The notes under the pieces are model-generated. The model did not search any database, was not told the DNA's origin, and saw nothing but the letters and a program-made list of their open reading frames with translations. A stretch of 64,000 nt of DNA from Trochalopteron elliotii (lineage: Eukaryota; Chordata; Aves; Passeriformes; Leiothrichidae), in assembly GCA_024734555.1 (NCBI GenBank), contig JANPWX010000126.1:1077801-1141800 (forward strand). The letters run 5' to 3'. Shown in pieces: positions 1 through 12,939 of this stretch; positions within the stretch are counted from its first letter, which is position 1; the number at the start of each line of letters is the position of its first letter. Position numbers and translations under genes: made by a program.

Positions 1-3000
1 CTTTCTGGTGGACAGCAGATTCCTATGATCAAATTAATCCTAGTGATGGCATTACCAGGGTGGTGGTGACCCATGCCTGGCCAGTGCTGGCCCTGGGGAG
101 TGCCCACAGGATGTGTCCTTGAGGGTGCAGGAGAGAGGAACTCTCTGCCCAGATGTGCCCCTAACATGAAATCATGGAGTACATCAGCCCTTCATTCTTG
201 GGAGTTGCTGGCTCTGTGATAAAAATGAGAGCTGCTTTCCATGTCGTGACATTATGAAAATGACTTGAAGGTATTTCACTTTTTAAACTTGGGCGCTTCG
301 GATGCGAGGGTGGGGGAAGGCATCCTTGGAAGTTAATTCTGAGGACCAAGCTGACAGCTTTTTGCCACTGTTGCTTTCTTCTAGGGTGAAAAGCTGAAGG
401 CTTGTTACAGCCCCAGCATACAGCAATCTAGCAGGTTAAATGACTTGGGCAACACAGTTTATTAAAACTGGCAAGTGCTCGCTCCAGTTCTCTTCCTGAT
501 AGTCAGGGCTGCCTGGGAGGGTAATTGATAGTGGCAGCTGTTGGGAGGGTGTTTCAGATTGCGGCGGGACGATGTGACTTGACAGACAGCTCTGTACAAA
601 TGAACTGAGTGATAGGGGACGAGTCCAGACCGGGCTGGGAAGCAGCTTCCCCCTTGGTCTTGGGAACGGGCTGTGGGAGCCGTGCCGGGAACAAAGGCCG
701 GCTCCTCGGCACACGGGTTCAGAGCCAGGCACAAGGGTGTGTGCTCACGCTCAGTTTGCTTTTCTCTGTGAGAAAACACTGTAAATTTTTGTGAAAAATC
801 CACCAGGAGCCCATGATATTCAGAAGAGCCCATGGCACAGGCAAACATTGTTTTGACGCAGCCTAATGTGTAGTACTGCTGTCATGATGGAAACATGGCC
901 TTTGCTTCTCAGTAATGTTAAAAATCATCGTGTTGCACACCATGGACCCTTCCAGACAGTTGTTTATGTGCAAGTCCCACGTCTTTATGTCCTATCTTGA
1001 GCTGATTTGCATTAAAATAGGTGGAAGAACTCTGTGCCCCCTTTGTTGGGGAGCTTCTGTGCTGTAGCTCTGCTTGCCTTACCTTTACAAACAGCCTAAT
1101 CACTTGAAGTCTTAAGTAGTGCTCCTCTCCTAAAATGCAATGAAAAAGCCATTTATATAAAAGCAAAAGCCATCTAGGGATAAAGAATTAGCACTTAAAT
1201 ATTGATTTTCACTTGTAAGCACTCTACCAGCATCAATGTTATCGCTGTCAATGCAAAATGCTTTATTCTCTCTTTGGCTTATGATATGTTCCATATCCAC
1301 AATACATTATGCAGCAGCCTAAAAGTTCAATTTAAAATAAAACTGAAAAAACCAACAAACAAAAAAAAAACCACCACAAAATGTTTACTGAGGTTCATTT
1401 AGTTATTTCTTTGTTTTGACCTACTGCTGTAAAGTCCTGCTCTTCTTTACTTGTTCCCCTTGCTTGATGCTTCAAAATTCTTCTCTGGGACTCATCAACT
1501 CGCTCTGAAATTCTCAGCTTTTTGCCATGTATAATTCCTGTGGTGGTGCTTTTGTAACATTTCTTGCTGGAATATGGAGCAGGGTTCCCCACAGCCAGTC
1601 TGGCCTGTGTCTGTTTTCAAGGATATGTACAGGGTGGATAGATGGGCTACAGATGGTGGTTGTTGTGTTTCTTGGGAAATTGCCACTGGTAAAGATGTCA
1701 TTGATGGATGTAGGAGAGGAATTTCTTTCTCACATCACCCCATCACCCTTTGCTGTTTGAATGCAACAAGGGAGACTGCAGAGGGAGGCTGCAGAAAGAC
1801 GTCTGAATGACTCCACTTTTCTTTTTTTCAAGAGACAAAGGAAAGGCGTGCAAGCAAGATTAGATTATTTCCAATCACATTGTACGTGTGTTGACAGTCC
1901 CCTTTCAGCAGCAACCAGCAGCTTGCAAAAAGCAAGAGGCAGGGCTGGAACTGCTGTTGCCCTAAGTACTGTTTGTATAACACAGTAACTGCTTATTGGA
2001 GTTCTCAAAGCAGCCTTTACATGTTTAATCCCTTGCACTTGAGCTACTCTTAATCAGCTTGAAAGCAAATTCCTGTAACAGAAAGGTTTAATTTGTGTCT
2101 GGGACTTTCTGTATTGTGCTTAGCCTGCAATGCCGTGTAGTTACACACTGGCAGGAATGTAACCCTGTGCAGCCTTGGGGATGGGCAGTGCACAGTTATT
2201 CCAGTCACAGATTCAGAATTCAGGAAACTTTCAGATGGGGTCTTGGCTGATGGTCTCTCAGCTTTGGGTAACTCCTCCTGGAGCATGGTTTATACAGTAA
2301 TTTAAGCTGTTGTTGACTTTGGGGTTTCCCTTAAACTTCACCTCCAGTTTCTACAGATTTACACAGCAGGAGCTAAAGCTCTCTGTGCTTTTAAAAATTA
2401 AGTTTTCTTCTTCACCGGTTGAAGTTGGAATTGGATGTAGCCCAAGGCTTAGGGAGGTTAACATTTTGCAATGCTCCAAATGAACAAATCAGTCGATCAG
2501 GGAGGCAAGAATTACTAATCCCAGGTTGTTGGGGTTTTTTCCTTGTTAGAACAGTTTCAGCCTTTTCTTCCCTGTCTCTCACACTCAGTCATCATTCATC
2601 CCTGTGAGATCAAGACATGTTTCACTGTCTGTTCATTTAAGAAAACCTCTCAATGGAAGAAGTCCAAGGTGTTTGGTTAGAAAATAAACAGAAGTTGGCA
2701 TGCTCAAAAGGGGTAGCGCTCTGCACGGTAGAGAGTGGCAGATGTGATCCAGCCTTCCCGTAGCATGGCTGGAACATGAATCATTACAAATGTCAGATTT
2801 CCTGTGAAGGGACAAGCTGAACTGACATGCGTTCAGGTTTAATTAAGGTTGAATTATTGGAGCTGACTGTCAAGTCTTAGGCAAATTGGCTCAGCCTGTT
2901 ATCATTAAGCATGAAAATTACTCTAGGACTTGGTAAAAATAAACACATTTTTGCCTCTAGAACGTTGTGCTGTGGTCGGGTGGGTCTGTGTTTTTGCTGG

Positions 3001-6000
3001 GGCAGTTGTGCTAAGCTCCATGGGTCCATCTGCTCAGGAGGGCTGGATTAGGAGCCCAAGAACAGAAATTTCTGAAAGGATCTCAATGCAACTTGATTCA
3101 GTTTGCACAAAAGAGGATATTTGGTTGCTTTCCTTGGGATATTTCCATATGTGAGCCTGGTCAGAGCTTGGGCACGCAGGGGTGTAGTTCTCTTAGGAGG
3201 GATATTCAAGCATCCTGCAGAGAAACTACAAAGTTTGAGATTCTGATCAGAATGGGCAACATCCCTCATTAAAATCATGAAGATTAACTTTCTGAGGGAT
3301 TTCAGGAAAGATAGGTCAGAGACTTCCATGTGTGCATTGCAGCCATCAGGAGGAGAAATGACAAAGCCACCAACCACCAGGACTCCTGTGTGGTGGCTGA
3401 GAAGGCTTGGGGACTGCTCTCTCAGATGTTTTTCCCCTCTTGCCCATGAATTAACATCGTATCTTTCCCTTCTTGGTACTTCTGTGTTTGTGCAACATGG
3501 CTGCAAAAGGAGAGAAGATACTCCCACTCGTGCCTGTAGCTTTTCTGGCGAGGGGGAAACAGGCATGTGGATATTTTCATTGCTGTTGGGAACGAAACAC
3601 AAAAACATTGCAGTACTGCATCCTGAGAGATGGAAGTTGGCAGCAGGAATTACTCATGTACCCCTGGTACTAACTAATACAACCAGGCTTGGCTGGTCAA
3701 TTCAGTCAGCAAGGGAGCCTGAGCTTTTGCTTTGAGAAAATTGCAAATGAGAGCTAATGCTGAAACCACAGGGAATCAATAGTTGCACATAAAACTGGTC
3801 AAACAGCTGCTTTTAATGTGGGACTTTATTGATTTGTTTTGGATCTAATTGACTTTTTACTCAACTAACTTTTGTGGTGCCAGTGTGTTTTGAATATACA
3901 CCATTAGTCTACATTGCCTACAATTACACAATATGAAGTTTAACTCTGTAGGAGGAGGCCTGTTGGATGCAAAGAACTAATGGGCTCTGAGGAAACCTAT
4001 GCTCAGGAATGAAACCCAATTGCTTTTAATGGGTAGCTCCTGAAAAATAGTGGATTCTACAGCTGTGAACACACTTGCTCCAAAATGCGGTGTGGGGAGC
4101 CCTGGCTTGACTAGGCAATGACAATTTTTCAACTGGTAGCAGTAAAATCTGAGGAAAATACACACACATAGGTGGCATTATAAAAAATATAATGGGCAAG
4201 AGCATTGAGAATTTGACTTTGACAATAAATTCTAAATAGCATTGGAACCAAGTCTAGCTACATCTCGCAACCAGGTTACCTGTGATGCATGAATTCATAC
4301 TTGATAAAGAAATTCACTGAAATGAGAGGCTTATATTTATTGTAGAGAGTAATTTAAGATCTCCAGACATTGTGTCAAACCTGTAAAGATATACAAGGTG
4401 CTGGAAAGTACAGTGTTGATAGTACTTGCTGCCAGCCAAAACACTGGTGCTTGGAAAGGCTCTGTTCCTGTTACTTGTGCGTTTGAGGCCCCAAGACCTC
4501 AAGACATTTTCAGCTGATAAATATAGTTCATATGTTTCCATTCGTCCTCTTCTCGCATTCTGAATTTATACATACACAGTGATGAGCTGATTGATTGATG
4601 GATGAGGAAAATGGTGCATTGGTGAGAGTGCAAGCAGAGCCAGAAGCAGTGTGGGAAGCTGCCTTTTATCTCAAGGAAGGAGATGCCATCACCACGTGGG
4701 TACAGAACATGAGCTGGTGTGCTGCAGGCTCTGATTCATCACTGTCCTCCTCCCATCTAATGCCAGCATGGTGGCTCTCAGGCTGTGGAAGTGGCACTGG
4801 GGGCTGTTGCCTCACATGGGCTGGTTCACAAACGCTGGTCAGAGCGTCTGCAGAGCCGGAATTAGCTCATGGGGTGTGTTTTGTGTTATTTCCACACCCT
4901 CCTACATCAGGAACTGGCTCGGTCCTTTGATGAGACGGGAGAATTTCAAAGGTGGAATTCGTTTGTGAGGGTGTTGGGAGCGTGTTAATGAGTGTAGGGA
5001 GCATCTCCTGTGTGTCTGCAGGGCAGCAAAATGCAGGCAGCTCCCAGCACGTTTTGGTGGGTAACAAAAGGGTGTCTCCTGAAAGTCAGAGGTGCTGTGT
5101 GTGCACAGTGGGATGTGTGCCTGTGAAACCCACCAACGACTTAAGGTTTTGTAGCCCATGAAGAGCTTTTCTTGTAATTGTGGGTATGTGTGCACTCAAG
5201 GATACACAGATTAGGGTGAAAAGGGAGTTACAGTGGGAGTTGAATTGCTTTCGTGTTGGTCTTTTCAGTTTTCTTCAACCTTTGGATACTGCTTGATCTG
5301 AAATATCTCTTCTTTCCTCCCTTTTTCCTTTCCCGCCTTTTAACTCCTTGGGATGCTTTGTTTGGCTTAATTATTAAAAACAGCAGAGTTTGGCTCCACA
5401 GAAGGAGTAATTCCATATGGAATTCTCTCTGTAGGTGCATTTTGCAGGGTTGCAGCACTTCTGATAGTTTCAGCATGCCGAGCGTACGGATGTTTGCAAT
5501 GTTTAGAGTGAGCAGGACTATATTTGGGTGCCCACTGAACTTCTGACTGGATTTTTCCAGCATTCTCTGTTCTGTTCTTCCACACAAGTGTGTGGCCAGG
5601 GGACAGCAGCATCACAGCTTCTCTGCTGAGCTGTCCCCTTCTTTGCTACAGAGATCCCAGGTAGTCTCCATCCTAGAAGACAGGTAGAGTTATCCTTAAG
5701 GGTTACTGCTTAGGTCATGGTGCATTGTAGCTGGAGTTGAGCCTAAATCTGATGTGGGTTACTGTGAAAGGGCATTGAAAAAATGAAATGTCTTAATGGT
5801 GAGGCCTGTGTTTCATGAGCATGAAACTTACATTGAGCAGGAAATACTGTAGCAGTAACTTGAGACATGTTCCCACTCTTATTCTGCATAACCTTGGGCC
5901 TCTGAAGAAGTCACAAAGCTGTGTGTTCTCTGTAGTATGCATTCATTTAATGACAACTAAGTCTCTTGCACACATGCTAAAAGTGCTGTGGACTGGCCAG

Positions 6001-6177
6001 TCAAGGACAGGGGAAGGACAGACTCAAACACATCCATCTTGTAGCAGCAGTGCTCCCACGGCGCTCCCACGAGCTGAAACATGACTTGTTTTCTCTCAGG
6101 CATGTGTTCTACCAAGCAGAGAAAGAAGCGCAGACCTTTCAGCATGTGCTTTGTTCTTTTTCTTGTTGCTCCATAAG
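1..6177 (+). other. FBRSL1: Intron of FBRSL1 (3' part)
   Basis: No coding exon compatible with the downstream reading frame was found here. The acceptor is the AG at 6176-6177. The best-looking internal exon candidate (385-434) has the wrong exit phase. The segment is unique-looking, moderately AT-rich sequence with a short A-rich run near 1359-1380. Nothing else was recognised. Confidence 0.6.
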
Positions 6178-6574
6178 GTCCCACCTTGAATGACAAGCCA
6201 GAAGCGAAAGCAGCCAATGTCCCAAAGGTGTCTGGGCTAGAGCGGAGCCGGGAGCTGAGCACCGACGTGCCCTTCGCCCTGCCCATCCCCAGCCCCCAGC
6301 CAGTCGCTGCCGTTGTGACTTCGACCTCCTCAGCGCCCACATCAAGTGCCAGAGCAAGCCCACTGCTGAAGAAGGAGCCAGTGATTTCAGCACCAGCACC
6401 ACCCAGGCTCACGCCTCAGCCGCAGCCTCGGCCACAGTCACAACCTCAACCTCGGCCGCAGTCGCAGCCCCAGTTGATCCCCGACCTTCGGAGCCAGCCT
6501 CCGAGCCACATCCCTCCGCCTCTCAACTACCAAGTGCATCACCAGGTGGCCCACAACGGACTCAATAATATCAG
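6178..6574 (+). CDS. FBRSL1: FBRSL1 exon: Pro/Gln/Ser-rich segment
   Basis: First coding exon in the window: 397 nt, entering in phase 1 (two bases complete a codon) and leaving with two bases. The acceptor reads ATAAG|GT, and an in-frame TAA at 6174-6176 excludes any earlier acceptor, including the stronger-looking one at 6099. The donor is CAG|GTATGG. It encodes LNDKPEAKAANVPKVSG and then a low-complexity region with SAPTSSARASPLLKKEPVIS and two 8-residue PRPQSQPQ units (about 6427-6474), followed by PPPLNYQVHHQVAHNGLNNI. The composition is typical of the disordered half of AUTS2-family proteins. No catalytic motif is expected. Confidence 0.85.
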
Positions 6575-8491
<1,917 letters not shown>

Positions 8492-9390
8492 TGAAATGCC
8501 TTAACACAAACCCCTCAGTGTGTGCTGGAACTGTGACAGTGCTCATGAAACAGGTAGGAGACCTTGACTGTGCTTTACCAGATGAGAAATTGTAGACACA
8601 TCACTGTAGCTTGCTATAGGACATCTTCAAAACAAATGCTTCAAAAAAAAAAAAGTCCTGTTCAGGGCATGAGTTGTCCAGTGTGGCATTCCGCAGTCAT
8701 CAGACTTTTTTTAGATTAACAGAAAAGTGATGTGCAGTTTGCCATTCTCCCCTTCTCTCTCCTCTCTCCAAAGAAAGCTGCTGCTACTGTTAGAACTGAA
8801 GAGAAAATACTGTTTCTACAGTTGTTCTAACTGAGCACTTGAATCTCACTGAATCCCCTGCCTGATCCTTCAACCAGCAGCACATCCTGCTGGCAGAGCA
8901 GGATCCTCTGCCTGCAGCAGCACAATTGCTCTGTGCCCATGGCTCCATGGCCTTTCAGTCTGAGTCAGAGACAGCTCAGCTGACAAGCTCTGCTGTTCTA
9001 CTCTCAGTGTCTTTGCATCCTTTTAAAAAGTTTCCTTTGTTCACCCTGGCCTCCATTCTATTGTCACTTCTGCCCTAAATGCCCTGTTTATAGCTTATCC
9101 ATTAGCCTACAGCTGTCCCTGGAAGAGACCCTGGCAGCTGGAGACTTCCCAGCAACTTTCACTTGCTGGGGCCTCCTTTTGATCTGGCATTTGACTCCAA
9201 AGCTAACTCAGCAGGGATTAAACAGGACAAGCATTTTGCAAAAAACACACTTTCTGTTTCCTATGAAGTCAGTTAAAGGAATAAGGAAATGACAGATTTT
9301 CTGTGGAAAAATCTGATGCTCTTCGATCTCCCTTTTTTTGCTTCCAGGAGCTAAATAATGTCTCATTATTTATTACTGCTTCTTTAAGTG

Positions 9391-9410
9391 AAAAAAAAAA
9401 AAAAAAAAAA
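9391..9410 (+). repeat. Homopolymer A20
   Basis: Twenty consecutive A. No matching retroposed body was recognised upstream, so it is recorded only as a simple repeat. Confidence 0.95.
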
Positions 9411-12074
9411 GAACGGATTGGTTCAAAGTAAGCTCTGAGAACGATGATAGACAAAAAGTGCTGTGGGTTCCCCACCAGAGACAGGACCACATAGGCCAAA
9501 GCTGGCGGCTGTCACGGGCCCTGGCACCATCTAGAATTTCAACCACATGGCTGGGAAGATGTTGGCAGCACTGTGGGAGACCTATTCATTGCTTCCCCTG
9601 TCTAAGGCACAGACTACTGTGATGGAGGCTTTGAAAGCATAGCAAAAGGAAATAGCAAAGCGCTCACTAAAAGCATGATATTGCAGTCACTGAAAGCAAG
9701 TATGTTTTCACCATTAACTTCAGGAGATGCAAGATCAAGTGACCTATTCACATTCAGCAGCTTGCCAGGAAACAGTAACAGTCTTGCTCCTACTAAAAGG
9801 ATTTCTCCTGCAATTTAATAGGAGAAGCCTAAGTTAGTGGAGGGAAAGGTCTGCGTGTCTAACCCTGCAGACAGTGAAATGCCTCTTGTCTGCACTATAT
9901 GAAATGCCTGCAAAGTGGCACATCATAAAATCAATACAGAGTGCTGCAGAGCCAGGAGCTTCTGTTGTCATTCACATAAAACTTCCTTAAAAGTAAACAA
10001 TATTGCTGAGCAGCCCTGAAGAGCGAGACAAGAATGCACTTCTGGTGACATTTCTTCTTTTTGAAACCTAAAGCTAATACAAGTAACTTAGGAGTAACCC
10101 TTGCTGGACTTGTGCTATCTGCCCTGATATACACAGAGGAAACAGTGGTCTGTGTCTCTCTTAGCCTGGACATGAGGGTACCATGAGCAGGAGAGACCTT
10201 TTTGTGCCATGCCCAGCTCATGTGTGCACACAGGACAGTGTTTGCAGGTCCCGAGGGCTGCTCAGGCACCCTGCTCCTGGTTGTGTTATTGTGTGACTGG
10301 ATCTGACATCACTACCAGGTACAAGAACTTAGTTCTGATCCAGACATTGCTCAGAGCCCCTCACAGAGCTGGGCTATTCCTTTGCAATTCCATCCTTAGT
10401 ATGAAGCAGCCACTCCTCCGAGTGCCACACAGCTTCTCCAAACATCTCCAGGCCTTTCCTGACAGAGGCCAAAGTTGTGGTAGAGGGCTATGGGCTGGAG
10501 CCAGCTGCAAATCTATCAGTCTGACTTCCAGTCTCTTAAAGAAATTGGATATCAGAGCACTTAAAACTGCCAACTTGCTTTTCTCTCCCTCCAGAAAAGT
10601 GGATTATCTTGATGCTAACAGAAGGATTCAGTTTCTTTAAGTCATGCCAGATTTAAAAGCGTAAACACGCACACACATGAAATCATGCTCGTATTCTCTA
10701 AAGAGGTTAGGTTTTGGATCTAAGTGCTTTCAGCCTATAGTTTTTTTCTCATTTGCTCCATCCAAGGAGAACTTGGCATTATAGACTCTTTTGCTCCAGT
10801 GCCTTAGGCTTCAGTATCACAAATATATATACTTTCTGCTTTTGTATTAATTATTATATGGATTGTAGCAGTACACAGTACCTACTCTTAGCAGTACATT
10901 TATTACTGAAAAGCAAATGACTTAGGGACCCAAAATTTGCTTTCAAATATGACTTTCAATTGTAAGCTTCTAAGTGGTAGTAGAGACCTTGAAGTTCCCC
11001 ATCAGAGTGCCTGTTTTTAAAGATCTTAACCGTGTCACTTCAGAAAGTGATTGATTTAGACATTTCTAATGTCTACTGTAAAAAATTGAAGTGAAAGAAA
11101 TCCCTGCTGAACATGAAATAAAACTTTAAAGTGCAGGTGTTCTTTTGCCCCTTTATATTCAGAGCTGTAGTTTAAAGGGGTTGTTACAGTGAAAGAAGTG
11201 GATTCATGTAAATTCAGAAGCAAGTAGATCAGTCAGGACTGGGTGTGTGTCATCCACGGCTGGGGACACAGGTTGGTCTTCACTTAAAAAATATGTAACA
11301 TGTTGGATGCTAATCCCTGTTTGAAGTTCTTAGACAAAGCCACAGATAGATTTAATTGTTATGCCAGCAGACATTTTGGAGAAGTGGACATTGGTCCTTA
11401 CTGTCTTCAGTGACATCATTTCTAAAGCACTGGTGCCTTCCCCTGCCCTGAACCACATTGACATTCAATGCAAGTTGTTATTCCAGAGGAAGATGCTGAG
11501 AAGGGGCCACGTCATACCGCGAAACATTTTATTTCAGCAGTCGTTGCAACCTTGATGAGATCTTGATCCACTTCAGTGTTTGTCCTCTTACCACTGATTC
11601 CTCCTTGGTATTTTCTCAGAGGAGAAAAGCCTGGAGGCAGTGACAAAAAAGCAAGAATTACAGCCTGTTACAAATTGAGGAAAGGACTGCTTGCTATTTA
11701 AGATCTCAAAAAAAACTTACTGCAAAGGAGGCCTTGATTTATAGGATAGATGTTTCTGGCCGTTTCATGCATGTCCTGGGGCTGAGAAGGGGGGATGGCA
11801 CAGGGATGGATGTCCAAGCAGGCAGTTTCCAGCCACCCAAAAGCCATGGTTATCTCATTGCGCTGCAGATCTTATCAAAATTTTATGTGTGAAGTACGTG
11901 CATGTCAGAGCTTAACACACATCAATTTTCAGTGTGTGTTTGTGTGTGTGCCTCTGACTGTCATATTCCCAGAGGATGAAGGTCAGTACTGCTCATTTTA
12001 AAGTGAGCTGTTGGCCTCCAGGGTGCTCCCAGCACCTCGCTGGTGCGGGAAGGTGAAGCTCCCATGGGAGGCAT

Positions 12075-12325
12075 GATCCCAGAGGATCTCTGAGGTGTGA
12101 TCCCAGAGCTGAGGTTGGACCCCTGAGGTGTGACCCCAGAGGTGAGGCTGGATCTCTGAGATGTGATCCCAGAGGTGAGGCTGGATCTCTGAGGGGTGAT
12201 CCCAGTGGGGCTGGACCCCTGAGGCGTGATCCCAGAGGTGAGGCTGGCTCTCTGAGGGGTGATCCCAGAGGTGAGGCTGGATCTCTGAGGGGTGATCCCA
12301 GAGGTGAGTGAGGCTGGCCCTCTGG
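12075..12325 (+). repeat. 33-nt minisatellite, about 8 units
   Basis: Units start with GATCCCAG or GACCCCAG at 12075, 12099, 12132, 12165, 12198, 12228, 12261 and 12294. The spacing is 24, 33, 33, 33, 30, 33 and 33 nt. A full unit reads roughly GATCCCAGAGGTGAGGCTGG followed by ATCTCTGAGGGGT. Five units contain GAG|GTGAG, a near-consensus 5' splice site, and the last has GTGAGT. Because the period is a multiple of three, the opposite strand stays open and gives a spurious repetitive ORF. The array lies in the intron before the His-rich FBRSL1 exon. Confidence 0.9.
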
Positions 12326-12378
12326 GGCACATCCCCAGACACACCTCGGTGGCAGCAGGTGCCGGGGAGGACAGAGCC

Positions 12379-12408
12379 GGGCGGGCGCGGGCGGGCGGGC
12401 GGGCCGGG
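12379..12408 (+). promoter_or_regulatory. G-quadruplex-forming motif
   Basis: Seven GGG tracts with loops of one to three bases lie within 30 bases (tracts at 12379, 12383, 12389, 12393, 12397, 12401 and 12406). They are on the transcribed-sense strand, so both the non-template DNA and the pre-mRNA could fold. The motif sits about 65 bases before the alternative acceptor at 12471-12472. A regulatory effect is inferred only. Confidence 0.6.
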
Positions 12409-12472
12409 CGGAGTGCGAGCCCCGATGATGTTTTCTGCTGTGATGACTCATGGTGTTCTCTCTTGTCTTTAG

Positions 12473-12633
12473 ATACCAGCCTGTTGATATCATTCAACCA
12501 ACCAATCATGTATTGCCAGCCTCATTCGGGGATTCTGATTGGTACTTTGTCACAGGCATCTCTCTTACCTCCACCAATGAGTCCTCACGTAGAAAACCAC
12601 CACAGCATGACCTGCAGAAACAGGGAATGCCAG
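12473..12633 (+). other. FBRSL1: Candidate alternative FBRSL1 exon (poison exon or 3'ss extension)
   Basis: A good acceptor (pyrimidine-rich TTCTCTCTTGTCTTTAG, with a branch-point-like TGATGACTCAT just upstream) opens a 161-nt block ending in a good donor, CCAG|GTGAAT. Entered in the phase left by the exon ending at 8411, it reads [20 protein letters not shown] and then [20 protein letters not shown] without a stop. As a cassette exon it would shift the frame and stop within nine codons of the next exon (ITNCSGKS then stop). If the 91-nt piece to 12724 is retained, the frame stays open and 84 codons are added. I do not know this segment from any described isoform. Confidence 0.4.
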
Positions 12634-12724
12634 GTGAATATTGACTCTTTCTCCTCCGTCTTTGTGGTACTCACAGGCCCACGGGCCTCTGTGTCTTTTT
12701 TTTTTCTCTCTCTCTCTCCTCTAG

Positions 12725-12939
12725 ATCACGAACTGCTCAGGCAAGAGCTGAACAACCGGTTTTTGGTTCAGAGTTCGGACCGGGCCGCTGCCTCACTTGG
12801 CCCGGTGCCGCTGCTGAGAGCGGAGTTTCACCAGCACCAACACACGCATCAGCACCAACACACCCACCAGCACACATTCACTCCTTTTCCATCCAGCTTG
12901 CCCCAGACGCCGCTCATGCCGCCCTCTGCACCTCCCATG
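12725..12939 (+). CDS. FBRSL1: FBRSL1 exon: His-rich (HX) repeat
   Basis: 215 nt, phase 1 to 0. The acceptor is CTCTAG|AT behind a long CT tract and the donor ATG|GTGCGT. It encodes [20 protein letters not shown], then [15 protein letters not shown], then the His-rich block [16 protein letters not shown] (12829-12876), then [21 protein letters not shown]. The alternating His pattern is the same type as the AUTS2 exon 9 HX repeat, which in that paralogue is linked to p300 recruitment and is hit by disease variants. Sharing of that role by FBRSL1 is inferred. Confidence 0.92.

Noticed and set aside
385..434. Possible upstream FBRSL1 exon (acceptor TTCTTCTAG, peptide GEKLKACYSPSIQQSS, donor CAG|GTTAAA)
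   Set aside because: It is open only in phase 0 and exits with two bases, while the next exon at 6178 needs one base. The donor is weak. I do not recognise the peptide in the family.
6100..6177. Stronger-looking acceptor TTTCTCTCAG before the first exon
   Set aside because: An in-frame TAA at 6174-6176 would stop translation, so 6178 is the workable exon start.
11961..12509. Repetitive minus-strand ORFs of 114-182 codons
   Set aside because: They are a shadow of the 33-nt minisatellite, whose period is a multiple of three and so keeps frames open.
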